This document shows, piece after piece, positions 9,601 through 18,405 of a stretch of DNA of 64,000 nucleotides. The notes under the pieces were generated by a model, which worked only from the letters and a program-made list of their open reading frames with translations, was not told where the DNA came from and searched no databases. The stretch covers positions 62,001 through 126,000 of the forward strand of contig CACVAS010000117.1 in the NCBI GenBank assembly GCA_902727855.1, read 5' to 3'. Numbering within the stretch: the stretch's first letter is position 1; each line of letters begins with the position of its first letter. The translations under genes and the position numbers were made by a program. This stretch comes from an uncultured Sulfurovum sp. (GTDB lineage Bacteria > Campylobacterota > Campylobacteria > Campylobacterales > Sulfurovaceae).

Positions 9601-9825
9601 CTCTGTGGCCACATGTTTACACAGTACAGCATCTGTCTTAGTACCTTCACGTTTTTGCATCTTCTCATAGGCTTGAGGTTGAGTAGTCTTAATGTAGTTG
9701 ATGATATCATCAGGATAAAGTGCGAGTTCTCTATCGTATCCGCTGACATCACCTTCTACCCATTGGTGAGATGTTAGATGTTGTACTATCTCTACTTGGA
9801 ACTGTCTCTCTTTGTGTTTGCTCAT
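6625..9825 (-). CDS. hsdR: type I restriction enzyme, restriction/translocase subunit
   Basis: Motor and nuclease subunit of a type I restriction-modification enzyme. The 1066-aa protein has the nuclease core D135...E149-L-K151, a Walker A motif AGSGKS near residue 305, a DEAH box near residue 418 and helicase motif FQTGFDQP near residue 680. The start has an AAGGGGAT site upstream. It is the last gene of the leftward hsd block, 30 bp after the DUF4011 gene. A second, truncated copy of its 5' end lies after fic (14411-14491), showing that the locus was rearranged. Confidence 0.97.
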   Translation of the reverse strand: MSKHKERQFQVEIVQHLTSHQWVEGDVSGYDRELALYPDDIINYIKTTQPQAYEKMQKREGTKTDAVLCKHVATEMDKHGSLFYLRNTLKYIGSKFKLCQFKPELHNPDTQAKYDANILRVVQEVTTKSGNERIDLVLFLNGIPIVTMELKTDFTQNVQDAVNQYKYDRPAKGEALLEFKRRALVHFAVSTDEVYMTTKLAGSSTFFLPFNKGRDDGSAGNPPNPNGYATSYLWEEVLQRDSILNIIARYIHLEVKEKEDYQGKKRKSETLIFPRYHQLDVVRKLLANTKANGAGNHYLIQHSAGSGKSNSIAWLSHQLASLHSEKEASVFNSVIVITDRTVLDNQLQETIANFEHKEGVVVGISREGSTESKSVQLADALERGAKIIITTIQTFPFVLEAIGKRPTLKDNSYAIIADEAHSSQTGTTAKQLREVLTAEQLEEGVELSAEDVITASLESRSASTNLSYYAFTATPKTKTLEMFGVLPNPDEAPSETNKPEAFHHYSMKQAIEEGFILDVLQGYTTYKLYYKLEHANMRHDEKVESKQAKVKIAKWLNIHPHNIAQKIEIICEHFRTHVAHLLDGQAKAMVVTSSRNAAVRYKLAFDKYIAEHGIAEQMQAMVAFSGKIEDDIEGTKKEYTEANMNPNLKGREMRKAFDTNEYQVMLVANKFQTGFDQPKLCAMYVDKKLGGVDCVQTLSRLNRTYAGKDQTFVLDFYNEAEEIKEAFEPYYNTTAIEDVTDPNIVYDMQHKLEQSDIFTNVDVENYAKAFFDPKGTQAAMSSAIKPAVDRYKNRYKLALDEIGTLKNSLKEANRNKDEKATHNYALDLKNANEDKNALDLFKKDMITFLRMYEFLSQIVDYTDEELLKLSAFVKALIPNLKTYNPKDPINIDDVKLSHYKLHKQKKQDISLAGDEVELGAIDAAGSALAKDPQKELLSAILTHMNALFEGELTDEDMINYANTIKDKVLEDERVIEQVSNNTKEQAMMGGFAEAINSAVIDSLEVHQDLATQVLGKERIREGFADIVYELIAKGLKQTHIKPVNNMYEPELMVAEPKQSYRKKEDS

Positions 9826-9855
9826 TTATCGTTATCCCCTTATGTCTATGTCATT

Positions 9856-12800
9856 TTATAAATAGTTTTCAATAGATTCAAATATTTCATCCATAAACAT
9901 TACTTGCTCTGGATCAATTTTTTCTCTAAGATATTGCGGAATACTGATTCTAAATTGTTCCATAGTCGTTGGCTTTGTTTTACAAAATAAATCAATCATA
10001 TGATTACTTAGAATACTTTTACTATCTATCTTAAACTTAGGCTCAACCTTTTCTTTTCTAATGCGATAGAGTTCCTTTTCAAGATCTTTTTTAGTAACTT
10101 CGATTGTCTCCTCTGTAACTTCTGGTTCTTCTACAGGTCTATGCACTGGTAGTATTTCTTCTTGGACAATCTCTTCGTCAGGCTTATCTTGGATCATTAT
10201 TGCTCGGCTTTTAGCTACATCAAGTGCATTTTTCAGCCGTATTTCTTCTTCATTTCTATGTCTAAACCAGTCTGTTGACCATATCCTATAAATATTCCAT
10301 CCTATCGACTCAAGTATCTCTTGTCTAATTCTATCCCTATCTCTTGCAGACCTACTTGAATGGTACGAAGCTCCATCACATTCTATTCCTAAAATGAAGT
10401 TATATGAGTTTTCTACTTTAACACCAATATCTATAAAAAAACCTGCTACACCAACTTGAGGCTGAGCCTTATATCCTAGAGATTGGATATACCTTATAAC
10501 TGATTCTTCAAATGGGGAACCTGGTTCTTTGGCAGTCGTGATTCCACCATGAGACTCTACTATTCCTGTCTCAGTATAATTTAGATAATTACGTAGAGCC
10601 ATACGCCCTCTATTTCCTTCTTGAATAGCTATGTCACTGCTTTTCATAGATGTATAAAGTACAATCTTTTTTCTCGCTCTTGTGATTAAAACATTCATAC
10701 GTCTCCAACCACTATTCCCATTAATAGGACCAAACCTTTGGTAAACTTTTCTGGAATCTGGATCTGGTCCATATGTTGTTCCAATGAAAAGAACATCTGC
10801 TTCATCCCCTTGAACATTTTCAAGGTTTTTTACAAAAATATTCCCAGCTTTGTAAGCATTATCATACAATGAACTTAAAGTTCCATCATCAACAGTTTTT
10901 TGTTCTATAATCCTTTCTATGAGCTCAGTTTGCTTTTTATTCATAGCTACAAGACCAATGCTCTCATTGGTACTCTTTAATAAAGACTCAAACAAACCTT
11001 CAACCATAGCTATGGCTTCAGTTGGATTAGTTTGATTTTTATATTTCGCATTTGGTAAGAATCTACGAGTAATACCAACATTTCCTTCATGCCCATCTGG
11101 AGAAGGGAAAATCATCAACTCATCATCATAAAAATGATGGTTTGAAAAGGCGATAAGGCTTTCGTGCTTAGATCGATAATGCCATTTCAATCTTTTAACA
11201 TTTGGATAAACACGAAGCATCAAATCTAAAATAGATTCTGATGATGTAGCTATCGTTTCCTCTCCATCATTTTGCTCATTGATACTGCTAAAGAATGATG
11301 AAGGTGGCAACTGATTAGGGTCTCCAACTACAACTACTTGTTTTGCTCTAGCTATGGAACCAAGTGCATCTTCTGGAAAAATCTGTGAAGCTTCATCAAA
11401 TATTACTAAGTCAAAGGGCTTTTGCTTTGGATCAATAAACTGTGCAACAGATAGAGGAGACATCATAAAACATGGTTTAAGAGCTCTAATAGCATCACTT
11501 GCTCTCTTTAAAGCCTGTCTTATCGGTTGATGCGCTTTTTGTTTATTTACTTCATTTCTTAAAAGCCTCATATCTGTCATCTCACGTACAGTTCCTCCTC
11601 TTCCAGCAGGAACTATATTCTTAGATAGAAGTAGTGAGTGTTGTTTAGCGTAGAGTCCATTGAGCTTTTTGTCTGCATCTCTAAAGTTTTTAAGGTGTGT
11701 TTCAAATAAATGTCTGTTAAATTTTGCCAAAGTTTCATTAGTGCGAAGCACTTGGTGTGACCATTCTCGATAATAGCCATACTCAAAGAGCTGTTTCATA
11801 CCATCTAATATATGATTCTTCTTTGCATAGTCCACAAGATCCATAAAATGAGCAGCAGATACTCTCTGTAATAGTCTAGAAACATCTATCCACATAGGTA
11901 AGATGGAACTAAGCTCTATCTTGTTCTCTAATTCATTAACTATTGATTGATACGTAATGACTTCTTTGTTATAAAACTCTTCCTTGTTTATTCTACCATA
12001 GCGAGAAAGCTCTTTCTCAAGTGCTTCAGTATCTGCTATTAAAGCTTTAATGTGGATAGAAATATTCTTTATACTGCTTAAGTACTCTTTGTAGTTATCA
12101 TTAAATAGAGGTGCGATAAGCTCGTCACTCATCCCCTCAGAATAAGCTTTAATTTTCCATTCTTGGCTATCCTTGAGTGAAAGGACTAACCTTATAATAT
12201 CTAATGTCTTGGGTATTGAGCTCAGGTTACTAGTGTCTAACTGCTTATACTCTGTACTTACCAAAGCCTCTTTTTCACCCAGCAGGTAAAACTCTTCATA
12301 AAGTTTTTGGTATTTCTCGATTTGCTTTCTAACTTCTTCTATCTCATGAGACATAGTTTCTGGATTAGACTTCTTTTTAATAGTGAAAGCCATTAAAAAC
12401 TTTCGTCTAGCCTTCTTGTACTCTGAATTAAAGAATTTTCCAAAGAACCCTATGTCAACAAATCCCCTTAGGTTCCTGCTTAAATCTTTGAGCTCTGATA
12501 TGTCTTCAATGCCATCAAGATCAACATCTTCAATAGCGTCATATGCGCGTAGGAGTTCTTCTCCTCTCTTGAAGAGATCTTCTAGTTTACTTTTTTCAAC
12601 AGAATGAACTGCATACAGTTTTTTTGTGTCTGGCAAGTTGTCTAGAATATTTGATTTGTGTAGATTAACTATTCTACTTATATTTTCAGGAGTAAATACT
12701 ATTTCTAATGTATCTATCTCCTCAGATAAGTATTTATCGATTGAAAGTGATATATCTTTAAGCTGTTGAAATATAGATATTATAGAATCAGCGTCTATAG

Positions 12801-14358
12801 AAATAGCATTTGTTATCTCAAAGCCTTTCCATTGAGAATGAAGTATTTCAGGGTCTTCCTCAATAAGCTTCATAAGAGCACTTAAATCATCTGATATTGA
12901 CTTGTATTCATTTTTAGATAACTTCAAGTACGCTTCTGTAGTAGGTAGGCTATCAAATATACTTTTATGAAGGTTAAGCATATTTCCGAAGATATTGTAT
13001 GGAGTCTCTGATATATTTTCAATATCTGTATGTAGTACCTTTAGATAATCGTTTACATTCTCTTTTATCTTCTCTATTTCATCGATTTTTTCTTGCAAAC
13101 CAGTATTTGTTTCTTGTGTCTCTAGATTAATTCGATCTCCCAGAGAAGTATAAAATGCCAATTTATTTGTCTTATGTGAATGTAATTCCAAGGTAAAATG
13201 ACCTAAACCTACATTATCAAGACGTTTCTTAACTACTTCAAGGGCTACTAACTTCTCTGCAACAAAAAGTATGCTTTTACCCTCTGCCAATGCGGCACCT
13301 ATAAGGTTGGCAATTGTTTGACTTTTTCCTGTACCTGGAGGACCCTCAATGATAAGGTTTTGACCTTTAAGTACTTGAGAAATTGCATCTCGTTGAGAGC
13401 CATCTGCATCCATAATAAGAGCTAAAGATTCTGTTGAAGAAGCATCTCCTGTAGCTACAGCCATAGTATCTGCTACAGCACCATCTCCTGCTACTTGACG
13501 CAATACTTCATTATCTAAGATATTATTTTCTTCTCCCCAATTTTCATGGTCAAGATCTTGATACATAAGTAATTTTGAGAAGTGAAAGAAATCTACTGAG
13601 AATCTTCTTCTTACACCAAGAAGGTGTGGATATTTTTCGCAAAGTTCACTTATTTTAGAAAAATATTTCTCAGGAAGTTCGTCTTCTTCTAGTGTAGGTA
13701 AAGCAATACCAAATTCTTTCATTTTATATTCTAAAGAGATATTTGAAAACATATCTTCACCAGAATATTCAAGAGTGTATGTATAAGATCCTGTTGTAGA
13801 ATCAATTTTACCTCGCTCAATCTGAATTGGCATAAGGATTAAAGGAGAGAGAACGATACGATCATTATCTTTTGATGGTTTCCATTCTAAGAAGCCAATA
13901 GCAAGATAAAGCATATTTGTACCCGTTTCTTGGATAGCAGTATTTGAATTACTTCGTATCCGACGGCAAATTTTATCTAATGTATCTGCATAATGTAGTG
14001 TCTGTACATAATTATCAGTATGTTTTTCTAGGAGCTCTTCAGTAGAATCAACAACTATTGGAGCATCTTCTGATATATTTAAGTTTAAACGCTTTGCTTG
14101 AGTTCTAACGTTGATTAGACCTGTGTTCTCATCAACTTCTTCCTCTTCATCTGTAGTATCATCGATATCTGGATACGGTACGGGAAGAAACCGCATTTTA
14201 CTTCCAGAGCTTAGTTTATCATAGAGTACATTTGGCATTTCATCAATAATAGATAGTCGTCCTCGCTTCTTGATGTTGTAGTTAAGAAGCGTATTTCTTA
14301 GTGTTAAGTCTAATAACTTTTCTCTAGCACCATCTAATAAGCGTTTAGTTTCTGTCAT
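9856..14358 (-). CDS. DUF4011 - SF1 helicase - Vsr-like nuclease, antiphage-type protein
   Basis: A 1500-aa multidomain protein. The N-terminus (LLDLTLRNTLLNY near residue 20) matches DUF4011. A superfamily 1 helicase follows with Walker A GPPGTGKS at 339-346, Walker B FDEAS near 987-991, VVGDPNQLPPS near 1007 and a C-terminal helicase half near 1200. A Vsr/DUF559-like nuclease follows (IECDGASYH near 1328, then WNIYRIWSTDWF). This architecture is what I recall as the Hhe defence protein of Gao et al. 2020; that name rests on memory. The start has AAAGGAAAAG upstream. It sits between a broken hsdR 5' end and the intact hsdR, so it was added to an existing restriction operon. Long spacer regions between the helicase halves look helical. 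Confidence 0.88.
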   Translation of the reverse strand: MTETKRLLDGAREKLLDLTLRNTLLNYNIKKRGRLSIIDEMPNVLYDKLSSGSKMRFLPVPYPDIDDTTDEEEEVDENTGLINVRTQAKRLNLNISEDAPIVVDSTEELLEKHTDNYVQTLHYADTLDKICRRIRSNSNTAIQETGTNMLYLAIGFLEWKPSKDNDRIVLSPLILMPIQIERGKIDSTTGSYTYTLEYSGEDMFSNISLEYKMKEFGIALPTLEEDELPEKYFSKISELCEKYPHLLGVRRRFSVDFFHFSKLLMYQDLDHENWGEENNILDNEVLRQVAGDGAVADTMAVATGDASSTESLALIMDADGSQRDAISQVLKGQNLIIEGPPGTGKSQTIANLIGAALAEGKSILFVAEKLVALEVVKKRLDNVGLGHFTLELHSHKTNKLAFYTSLGDRINLETQETNTGLQEKIDEIEKIKENVNDYLKVLHTDIENISETPYNIFGNMLNLHKSIFDSLPTTEAYLKLSKNEYKSISDDLSALMKLIEEDPEILHSQWKGFEITNAISIDADSIISIFQQLKDISLSIDKYLSEEIDTLEIVFTPENISRIVNLHKSNILDNLPDTKKLYAVHSVEKSKLEDLFKRGEELLRAYDAIEDVDLDGIEDISELKDLSRNLRGFVDIGFFGKFFNSEYKKARRKFLMAFTIKKKSNPETMSHEIEEVRKQIEKYQKLYEEFYLLGEKEALVSTEYKQLDTSNLSSIPKTLDIIRLVLSLKDSQEWKIKAYSEGMSDELIAPLFNDNYKEYLSSIKNISIHIKALIADTEALEKELSRYGRINKEEFYNKEVITYQSIVNELENKIELSSILPMWIDVSRLLQRVSAAHFMDLVDYAKKNHILDGMKQLFEYGYYREWSHQVLRTNETLAKFNRHLFETHLKNFRDADKKLNGLYAKQHSLLLSKNIVPAGRGGTVREMTDMRLLRNEVNKQKAHQPIRQALKRASDAIRALKPCFMMSPLSVAQFIDPKQKPFDLVIFDEASQIFPEDALGSIARAKQVVVVGDPNQLPPSSFFSSINEQNDGEETIATSSESILDLMLRVYPNVKRLKWHYRSKHESLIAFSNHHFYDDELMIFPSPDGHEGNVGITRRFLPNAKYKNQTNPTEAIAMVEGLFESLLKSTNESIGLVAMNKKQTELIERIIEQKTVDDGTLSSLYDNAYKAGNIFVKNLENVQGDEADVLFIGTTYGPDPDSRKVYQRFGPINGNSGWRRMNVLITRARKKIVLYTSMKSSDIAIQEGNRGRMALRNYLNYTETGIVESHGGITTAKEPGSPFEESVIRYIQSLGYKAQPQVGVAGFFIDIGVKVENSYNFILGIECDGASYHSSRSARDRDRIRQEILESIGWNIYRIWSTDWFRHRNEEEIRLKNALDVAKSRAIMIQDKPDEEIVQEEILPVHRPVEEPEVTEETIEVTKKDLEKELYRIRKEKVEPKFKIDSKSILSNHMIDLFCKTKPTTMEQFRISIPQYLREKIDPEQVMFMDEIFESIENYL

Positions 14359-14410
14359 AGCTTTTCCTTTATTTCTAGAGGCTTATTCATACTCCAAGAA
14401 TAAAACCTTT

Positions 14411-14491
14411 TCAAGATTCTTCCATCCATTTATGAGATGTTAGATGTTGAACTATCTCTATTTGGAACTGTCTCTCTTTGTGTTTGCTCAT
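14411..14491 (-). pseudogene. truncated 5' remnant of hsdR (26 codons)
   Basis: Starting at an ATG that overlaps the fic stop (ATGA, 14488-14491), this 26-codon frame reads MSKHKERQFQ then IEIVQHLTSHKWMEES and stops. The first 73 nt match the start of the intact hsdR (9825 leftward) at 67 positions. The six differences include V/I, Q/K and V/M changes, so the copies are not freshly duplicated. It marks the original fic-hsdR junction into which the DUF4011 gene was placed. Confidence 0.9.
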
Positions 14492-15480
14492 GCCTTCTCT
14501 CCTATGATTTTCCAATGTCCGCTTTTCAAACTTCCTTCACGCTCAAGAACACCATTCTCTTTTAGCTTAGCAATATCTCTTTTGATAGTCTTATCACTCA
14601 CACCACAAGCATGTGCTAACTGCTCAATAGTCACACCATTATCATCTTGAATAATTTCCAAAATCTTATCTTGTCTATTTATTGGGACATTTTTAGGGAC
14701 ATTTATTGGGACATCTTGATTGTTCTGGAGTTCTCGCTCACAAGTTTCTAGTATCGCTTCAAGCATAAATTCCACAAACGGTGTGCTTTCTCCTGCATCT
14801 CCAGCACTCTGAAGTGCATCATAATACTCTTGCTGACTCTCTTTGATAACGCTCTCAATTGGCATAGCTGAAAAGAGTGGTTTCCATTTGTAAAGTATAA
14901 GACTCTGCCACAATCTTCCTATACGACCATTTCCATCTACAAAAGGATGGATAAATTCAAACTCATAGTGAAATATAGAACTTTGAATAAGCGGATGTAC
15001 ATCACTTGTCTCTAACCATGAAAACAGATCTTCCATCAAACTTGCAACATGTGCATGAGGTGGTGCTACATGTACAACCCCATCTGCTCCACCAACACCT
15101 ACATTGCTAGACCTAAATGTTCCAGCATCTGTAAGTATCTCATCCATTAACATCTTATGAGAGAGGAGTAAGTCATCTAGTTTTTTATACTCAAATGAAT
15201 TCAACATATCATACACCTTGATAGCTCCATTTACTTCTGCTATCTCTCGTATACTTCCCATTACTCTTTTACCCTCAAGTATAGCTGTTACTTTCTCAAT
15301 ACCTAGGGTATTCCCCTCTATCTCAAGTGTTCCTGTAATGGTTTTGATTTTATTTGCTTTACGTAGAGTTGGGCTTATCGCAGTTGGTGCAAGCACTTCT
15401 AGCTTTCCAACTATTTCACTAATCTGACTTACTATATCTAGTATCTTTGATGTTATCGTAAAGGGTGGTGTGTAGTTCAT
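14488..15480 (-). CDS. Fic family protein (AMPylator type) with C-terminal winged helix
   Basis: Fic enzymes usually transfer AMP from ATP to a target hydroxyl group. The full catalytic motif HPFVDGNGRIGR is at residues 178-189. An N-terminal inhibitory helix motif T51-x3-E55-G56 fits (S/T)xxxE(G/N), so this is a self-inhibited class II Fic. After a short VPINVPKNVPIN linker the C-terminal ~60 residues form an HTH (IEQLAHACGVSDKTIKRDI). It overlaps the DUF6933 gene by 4 bp (ATGA), with GAGGAG as ribosome site. Position inside a type I restriction operon is common for Fic genes. Target unknown. Confidence 0.93.
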   Translation of the reverse strand: MNYTPPFTITSKILDIVSQISEIVGKLEVLAPTAISPTLRKANKIKTITGTLEIEGNTLGIEKVTAILEGKRVMGSIREIAEVNGAIKVYDMLNSFEYKKLDDLLLSHKMLMDEILTDAGTFRSSNVGVGGADGVVHVAPPHAHVASLMEDLFSWLETSDVHPLIQSSIFHYEFEFIHPFVDGNGRIGRLWQSLILYKWKPLFSAMPIESVIKESQQEYYDALQSAGDAGESTPFVEFMLEAILETCERELQNNQDVPINVPKNVPINRQDKILEIIQDDNGVTIEQLAHACGVSDKTIKRDIAKLKENGVLEREGSLKSGHWKIIGEKA

Positions 15481-15962
15481 TTTATCTCCTCTAGTAATCT
15501 TTTAAGAATATCTACTGGAAAATGAAACTTTCCTCTGCTATATGGAGTATGGTTAATCCTTGCACTCAAAGAGAGTTCATCTTCAGTCATGTTGTAGTAT
15601 TTTAGCATGTGTACCATATCGTTCATATTGCCCATCACTGAACGGTCAGATGTTTTCATGTAAGTTATGCTCTCCAGTGTATCTAGCATCTTCACTATAT
15701 GTGGCAAGACAAAGTCATCTCTTCGTAGAAGTTCTGCTAGGTGTGACTTTAGTATCTCTCTTAGGTTATTCATCTCTTTCTTGGTGACACCATAGAGAAA
15801 TACCGAGTACAAACTCTCGTTATGTGTTACAAGTAAACATTTCTTACGACCTATCATAAAGATATTGCCATGCCATGATGTAAATGAGTCAGACTCCGTG
15901 GGTAACTCTGTTGTCTTTACGCCTACCATGTCTTGTAGTTTTTTAGTTGCTTGTATTATCAT
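15477..15962 (-). CDS. DUF6933-like protein
   Basis: A 161-aa soluble protein beginning MIIQATKKLQD with a SWHGNIF segment near residue 30 and VFLYGVTKKE near residue 53. This resembles DUF6933, a family of unknown function often found near other accessory genes; the family name is from memory. A strong AAAGGAGA site precedes the ATG. It lies 30 bp after hsdS and overlaps fic by 4 bp, so it is probably co-translated with fic and could be its partner, though nothing proves that. Confidence 0.7.
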   Translation of the reverse strand: MIIQATKKLQDMVGVKTTELPTESDSFTSWHGNIFMIGRKKCLLVTHNESLYSVFLYGVTKKEMNNLREILKSHLAELLRRDDFVLPHIVKMLDTLESITYMKTSDRSVMGNMNDMVHMLKYYNMTEDELSLSARINHTPYSRGKFHFPVDILKRLLEEIK

Positions 15963-15992
15963 TGTGCTTTCTCCTTTACTTCATTCCTAACA

Positions 15993-17291
15993 TCACACCC
16001 CAGGGTGTTCTCTCTGACTTTCGTCATTCACCTTAATCTTCCCAGTAACAGCAGCACTAATAAGAGCGGTGCGTTTCTCTTTTAGTAGGTCTATGGCTTT
16101 GGTTGATTTAGTGATAAGGGTGTCTATCTTTGAGGTTTTATCGTCTAGATAGTCTGCTATATTCTTTTGTTCTCTATATGATGGTAATAAAATATTAAAA
16201 AATCTCAAATCTGCTTGGAATAAATGTGGTACACCCATCCCACCCCTCAATAAATTTATTGTTTCTTGTATATATGTAGATATGAAGTAATAATATAGGA
16301 ATATGCTGTAAAGTTTATTATTAGGTCTAATAACAGCAATTGAGCTATTTACAGTTGCAGGTTTTGGTAACACTCTCACTACATTAGTAGTTCCCGTAGT
16401 TGAACCATCTTTTGTTACCAACACATCCCCTAGTTCTAACTTGATTTCAGGTGACTCTTTATACCTCACTTCTGTTATGTAATTCACATTAACAAAATCA
16501 ATTTCATTATCCTTAATATTGGGTGTAGCTAAAAATATAAATCCATCTTCTACATACTCTTCAGCCTTTAAACCCTTCCATCCTAATCTGGCTTTCACTC
16601 TAGTTTCATAACCTAGTTTACTTCTAGTCCAATGCTCAGGAATCTCCCCTAACCACTCAACCCCACTATCTTTCATGGCTACTGTGTTGTCAAGTCCACG
16701 AGTTACAGCAGTGGAGATGACTGCTTGGCGTTTCTCACGAAGTAGCTCTATAAGTTTTGTTTGTTTCTCTATGAGGGTATCTATCTTGGCTGTGGCTTTG
16801 TCGAGGTAGTTGGCTATGGTTTGTTGTTCTTGGAGGGGTGGAACAGTTATCATAAAGTTTTGTATCAAAGGTAATCGTAATGAATCAACAGTTGATTTCG
16901 CTACACCAGCTAATGCTACCTTGTAAAAGTTATTCTTTATATATTCAAAGAGAAATTTACCTATTACTTGATTAAAAGCATAAAACATATAAACTCGTTG
17001 ATGAAAATCAAATTTGCCCTTTGCATAATGAAAAACTTTACCAACACCAACACCGTCTCCAGCAGTTAAGATAGCCTCTCCATTGAATGAATATGAATTG
17101 ATTCTCTCCACAGTTTGTGAACGAACATAAAAAGGGTACTTTCCATCATCAACTTTATTTTCAGTGTCTTTTCCACCTGTTGTAATATTACATAAGAACT
17201 TTAACCTACTGCTTCCCCAATGTTTAGGAATATCTCCCAACCACTCAACACCACTATCCCTATACTTGGGGTATTGTTTATATCTGTTCAT
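15993..17291 (-). CDS. hsdS: type I restriction enzyme, specificity subunit
   Basis: Recognises the bipartite DNA target for methylation and restriction. The 432-aa protein has the usual two-fold architecture: each half starts with a DSGVEWLGxIPxHW motif (near residues 12 and 208), holds a variable target-recognition domain, and ends in a conserved helical spacer (IANYLDKATAKIDTLI near 160 and IADYLDDKTSKIDTLI near 378). Both halves look intact. The ATG overlaps the DUF3800 stop by 4 bp (ATGA). Confidence 0.96.
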   Translation of the reverse strand: MNRYKQYPKYRDSGVEWLGDIPKHWGSSRLKFLCNITTGGKDTENKVDDGKYPFYVRSQTVERINSYSFNGEAILTAGDGVGVGKVFHYAKGKFDFHQRVYMFYAFNQVIGKFLFEYIKNNFYKVALAGVAKSTVDSLRLPLIQNFMITVPPLQEQQTIANYLDKATAKIDTLIEKQTKLIELLREKRQAVISTAVTRGLDNTVAMKDSGVEWLGEIPEHWTRSKLGYETRVKARLGWKGLKAEEYVEDGFIFLATPNIKDNEIDFVNVNYITEVRYKESPEIKLELGDVLVTKDGSTTGTTNVVRVLPKPATVNSSIAVIRPNNKLYSIFLYYYFISTYIQETINLLRGGMGVPHLFQADLRFFNILLPSYREQKNIADYLDDKTSKIDTLITKSTKAIDLLKEKRTALISAAVTGKIKVNDESQREHPGV

Positions 17292-18208
17292 AGATGGCTG
17301 TCAAAGATACTACACTCTTCTACGCTCTTTTTGATGTAGTATTTTCTTCTTACTTTAAGACTTGATAACTCTTTATCATTGTCAAAACTCTCATCTTTGA
17401 TATACTCTTTGGGTTTAAATTTCCATATCATTATCTTGAATTTGTGTCTATTGTTGTAGTTTTGACCTTTTACAAAACCTGTGTTGCTATACCAATTGAA
17501 TACTTTTGTGCCTCTATCTGTAGCCTCTATAGACTCTAGCCTCTTTTGTATATACTTTGCCAATTTTATTTTACAAATATGTTGTATTTTGGATTTTACA
17601 CCTTTGACTCTACAGCACTTGAAATTTCCATAGTATCCAGCTGCACCCATGACAATATCTATGATTTGATGTATATAACTATTTTTACTATTGATGAAGT
17701 CGACTTTTACATCAAATGTTTTATAGTGACTATCTACATATGCCCTGAGTGTCTTTTTTCTCTCTCTATCAGGATAATCATCTAGTTTGAACAACAGATT
17801 ATCTATACCTAAGTTCTTAAAGTAGTCGCTATCAAACCCAAATGAATGTTTGATAAACTGATAATAGATTTTGAATAGTCTATCTTTAGGATTTATTTCG
17901 CCACTATATGCATATTTTTTGTCCATAAAAAGTTGACGATACTTGAGTTCATCATGACTTTCCCAAAAATCAAAAAATATATCTATGAGCATTTTATAAT
18001 CTTCAAAAAATCGCCCATTTAATTTAGACCATTTAATCTCATCTCTATGAGGATGCTTAAAATTTTTATTGCACTCTTTTAATTTCTGTTCTAGTAGTGA
18101 GATGGTATCAGAAGGAGCAGATATAGATACGAAGAAGTGATGATAACGATTTGGAGGTGTTTCTGAGTGCGTCCAGCCCTCATCTGCCAATATTTGATAC
18201 TGTTTCAC
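17288..18208 (-). CDS. DUF3800 domain protein
   Basis: A 306-aa protein with an N-terminal ILADEG segment (the family usually has DESG) and conserved acidic positions downstream such as LFKLDDYPDRE near residue 140. DUF3800 proteins have a predicted RNase H-like fold and are frequent in restriction and other defence loci; their role is not settled. It starts with GTG, overlaps the preceding 66-codon ORF by 4 bp (GTGA), and overlaps hsdS by 4 bp, so translation is coupled across hsdM to hsdS. Confidence 0.8.
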   Translation of the reverse strand: MKQYQILADEGWTHSETPPNRYHHFFVSISAPSDTISLLEQKLKECNKNFKHPHRDEIKWSKLNGRFFEDYKMLIDIFFDFWESHDELKYRQLFMDKKYAYSGEINPKDRLFKIYYQFIKHSFGFDSDYFKNLGIDNLLFKLDDYPDRERKKTLRAYVDSHYKTFDVKVDFINSKNSYIHQIIDIVMGAAGYYGNFKCCRVKGVKSKIQHICKIKLAKYIQKRLESIEATDRGTKVFNWYSNTGFVKGQNYNNRHKFKIMIWKFKPKEYIKDESFDNDKELSSLKVRRKYYIKKSVEECSIFDSHL

Positions 18209-18405
18209 TGCCCAACTCCAACTTCATAATGCGCCGCTATCTTAGTGACAGAAGCTTGTCGTATGATGGGCATTGAAAAAATATCTATAAGAACTCCTCC
18301 GGGTGAGCATTGTAAAGAGGCTTGAAGAGTATTCTTACTCACATTATACATTTTGAATACCAAAAAATTTCTTAAGTGCACTAGATTTGATAGTTTATAT
18401 CTCAT
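18205..18405 (-). CDS. small ORF (66 aa) wedged between hsdM and DUF3800
   Basis: I do not recognise this protein. It has a GGAG ribosome site seven bases before its ATG, overlaps the hsdM stop by 11 bp and the DUF3800 start by 4 bp, which is the pattern of a genuine, translationally coupled gene. The product is basic at the N-terminus, has a [11 protein letters not shown] segment near residue 33 and no obvious membrane helix. It could also be only a coupling frame carrying ribosomes from hsdM to DUF3800. Confidence 0.5.
   Translation of the reverse strand: MRYKLSNLVHLRNFLVFKMYNVSKNTLQASLQCSPGGVLIDIFSMPIIRQASVTKIAAHYEVGVGQ

Noticed and set aside
15993-17291. Phase-variable or inverting hsdS
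   Set aside because: The two halves share spacer motifs as in all HsdS proteins, but there is no second hsdS copy, recombinase or long inverted repeat nearby.
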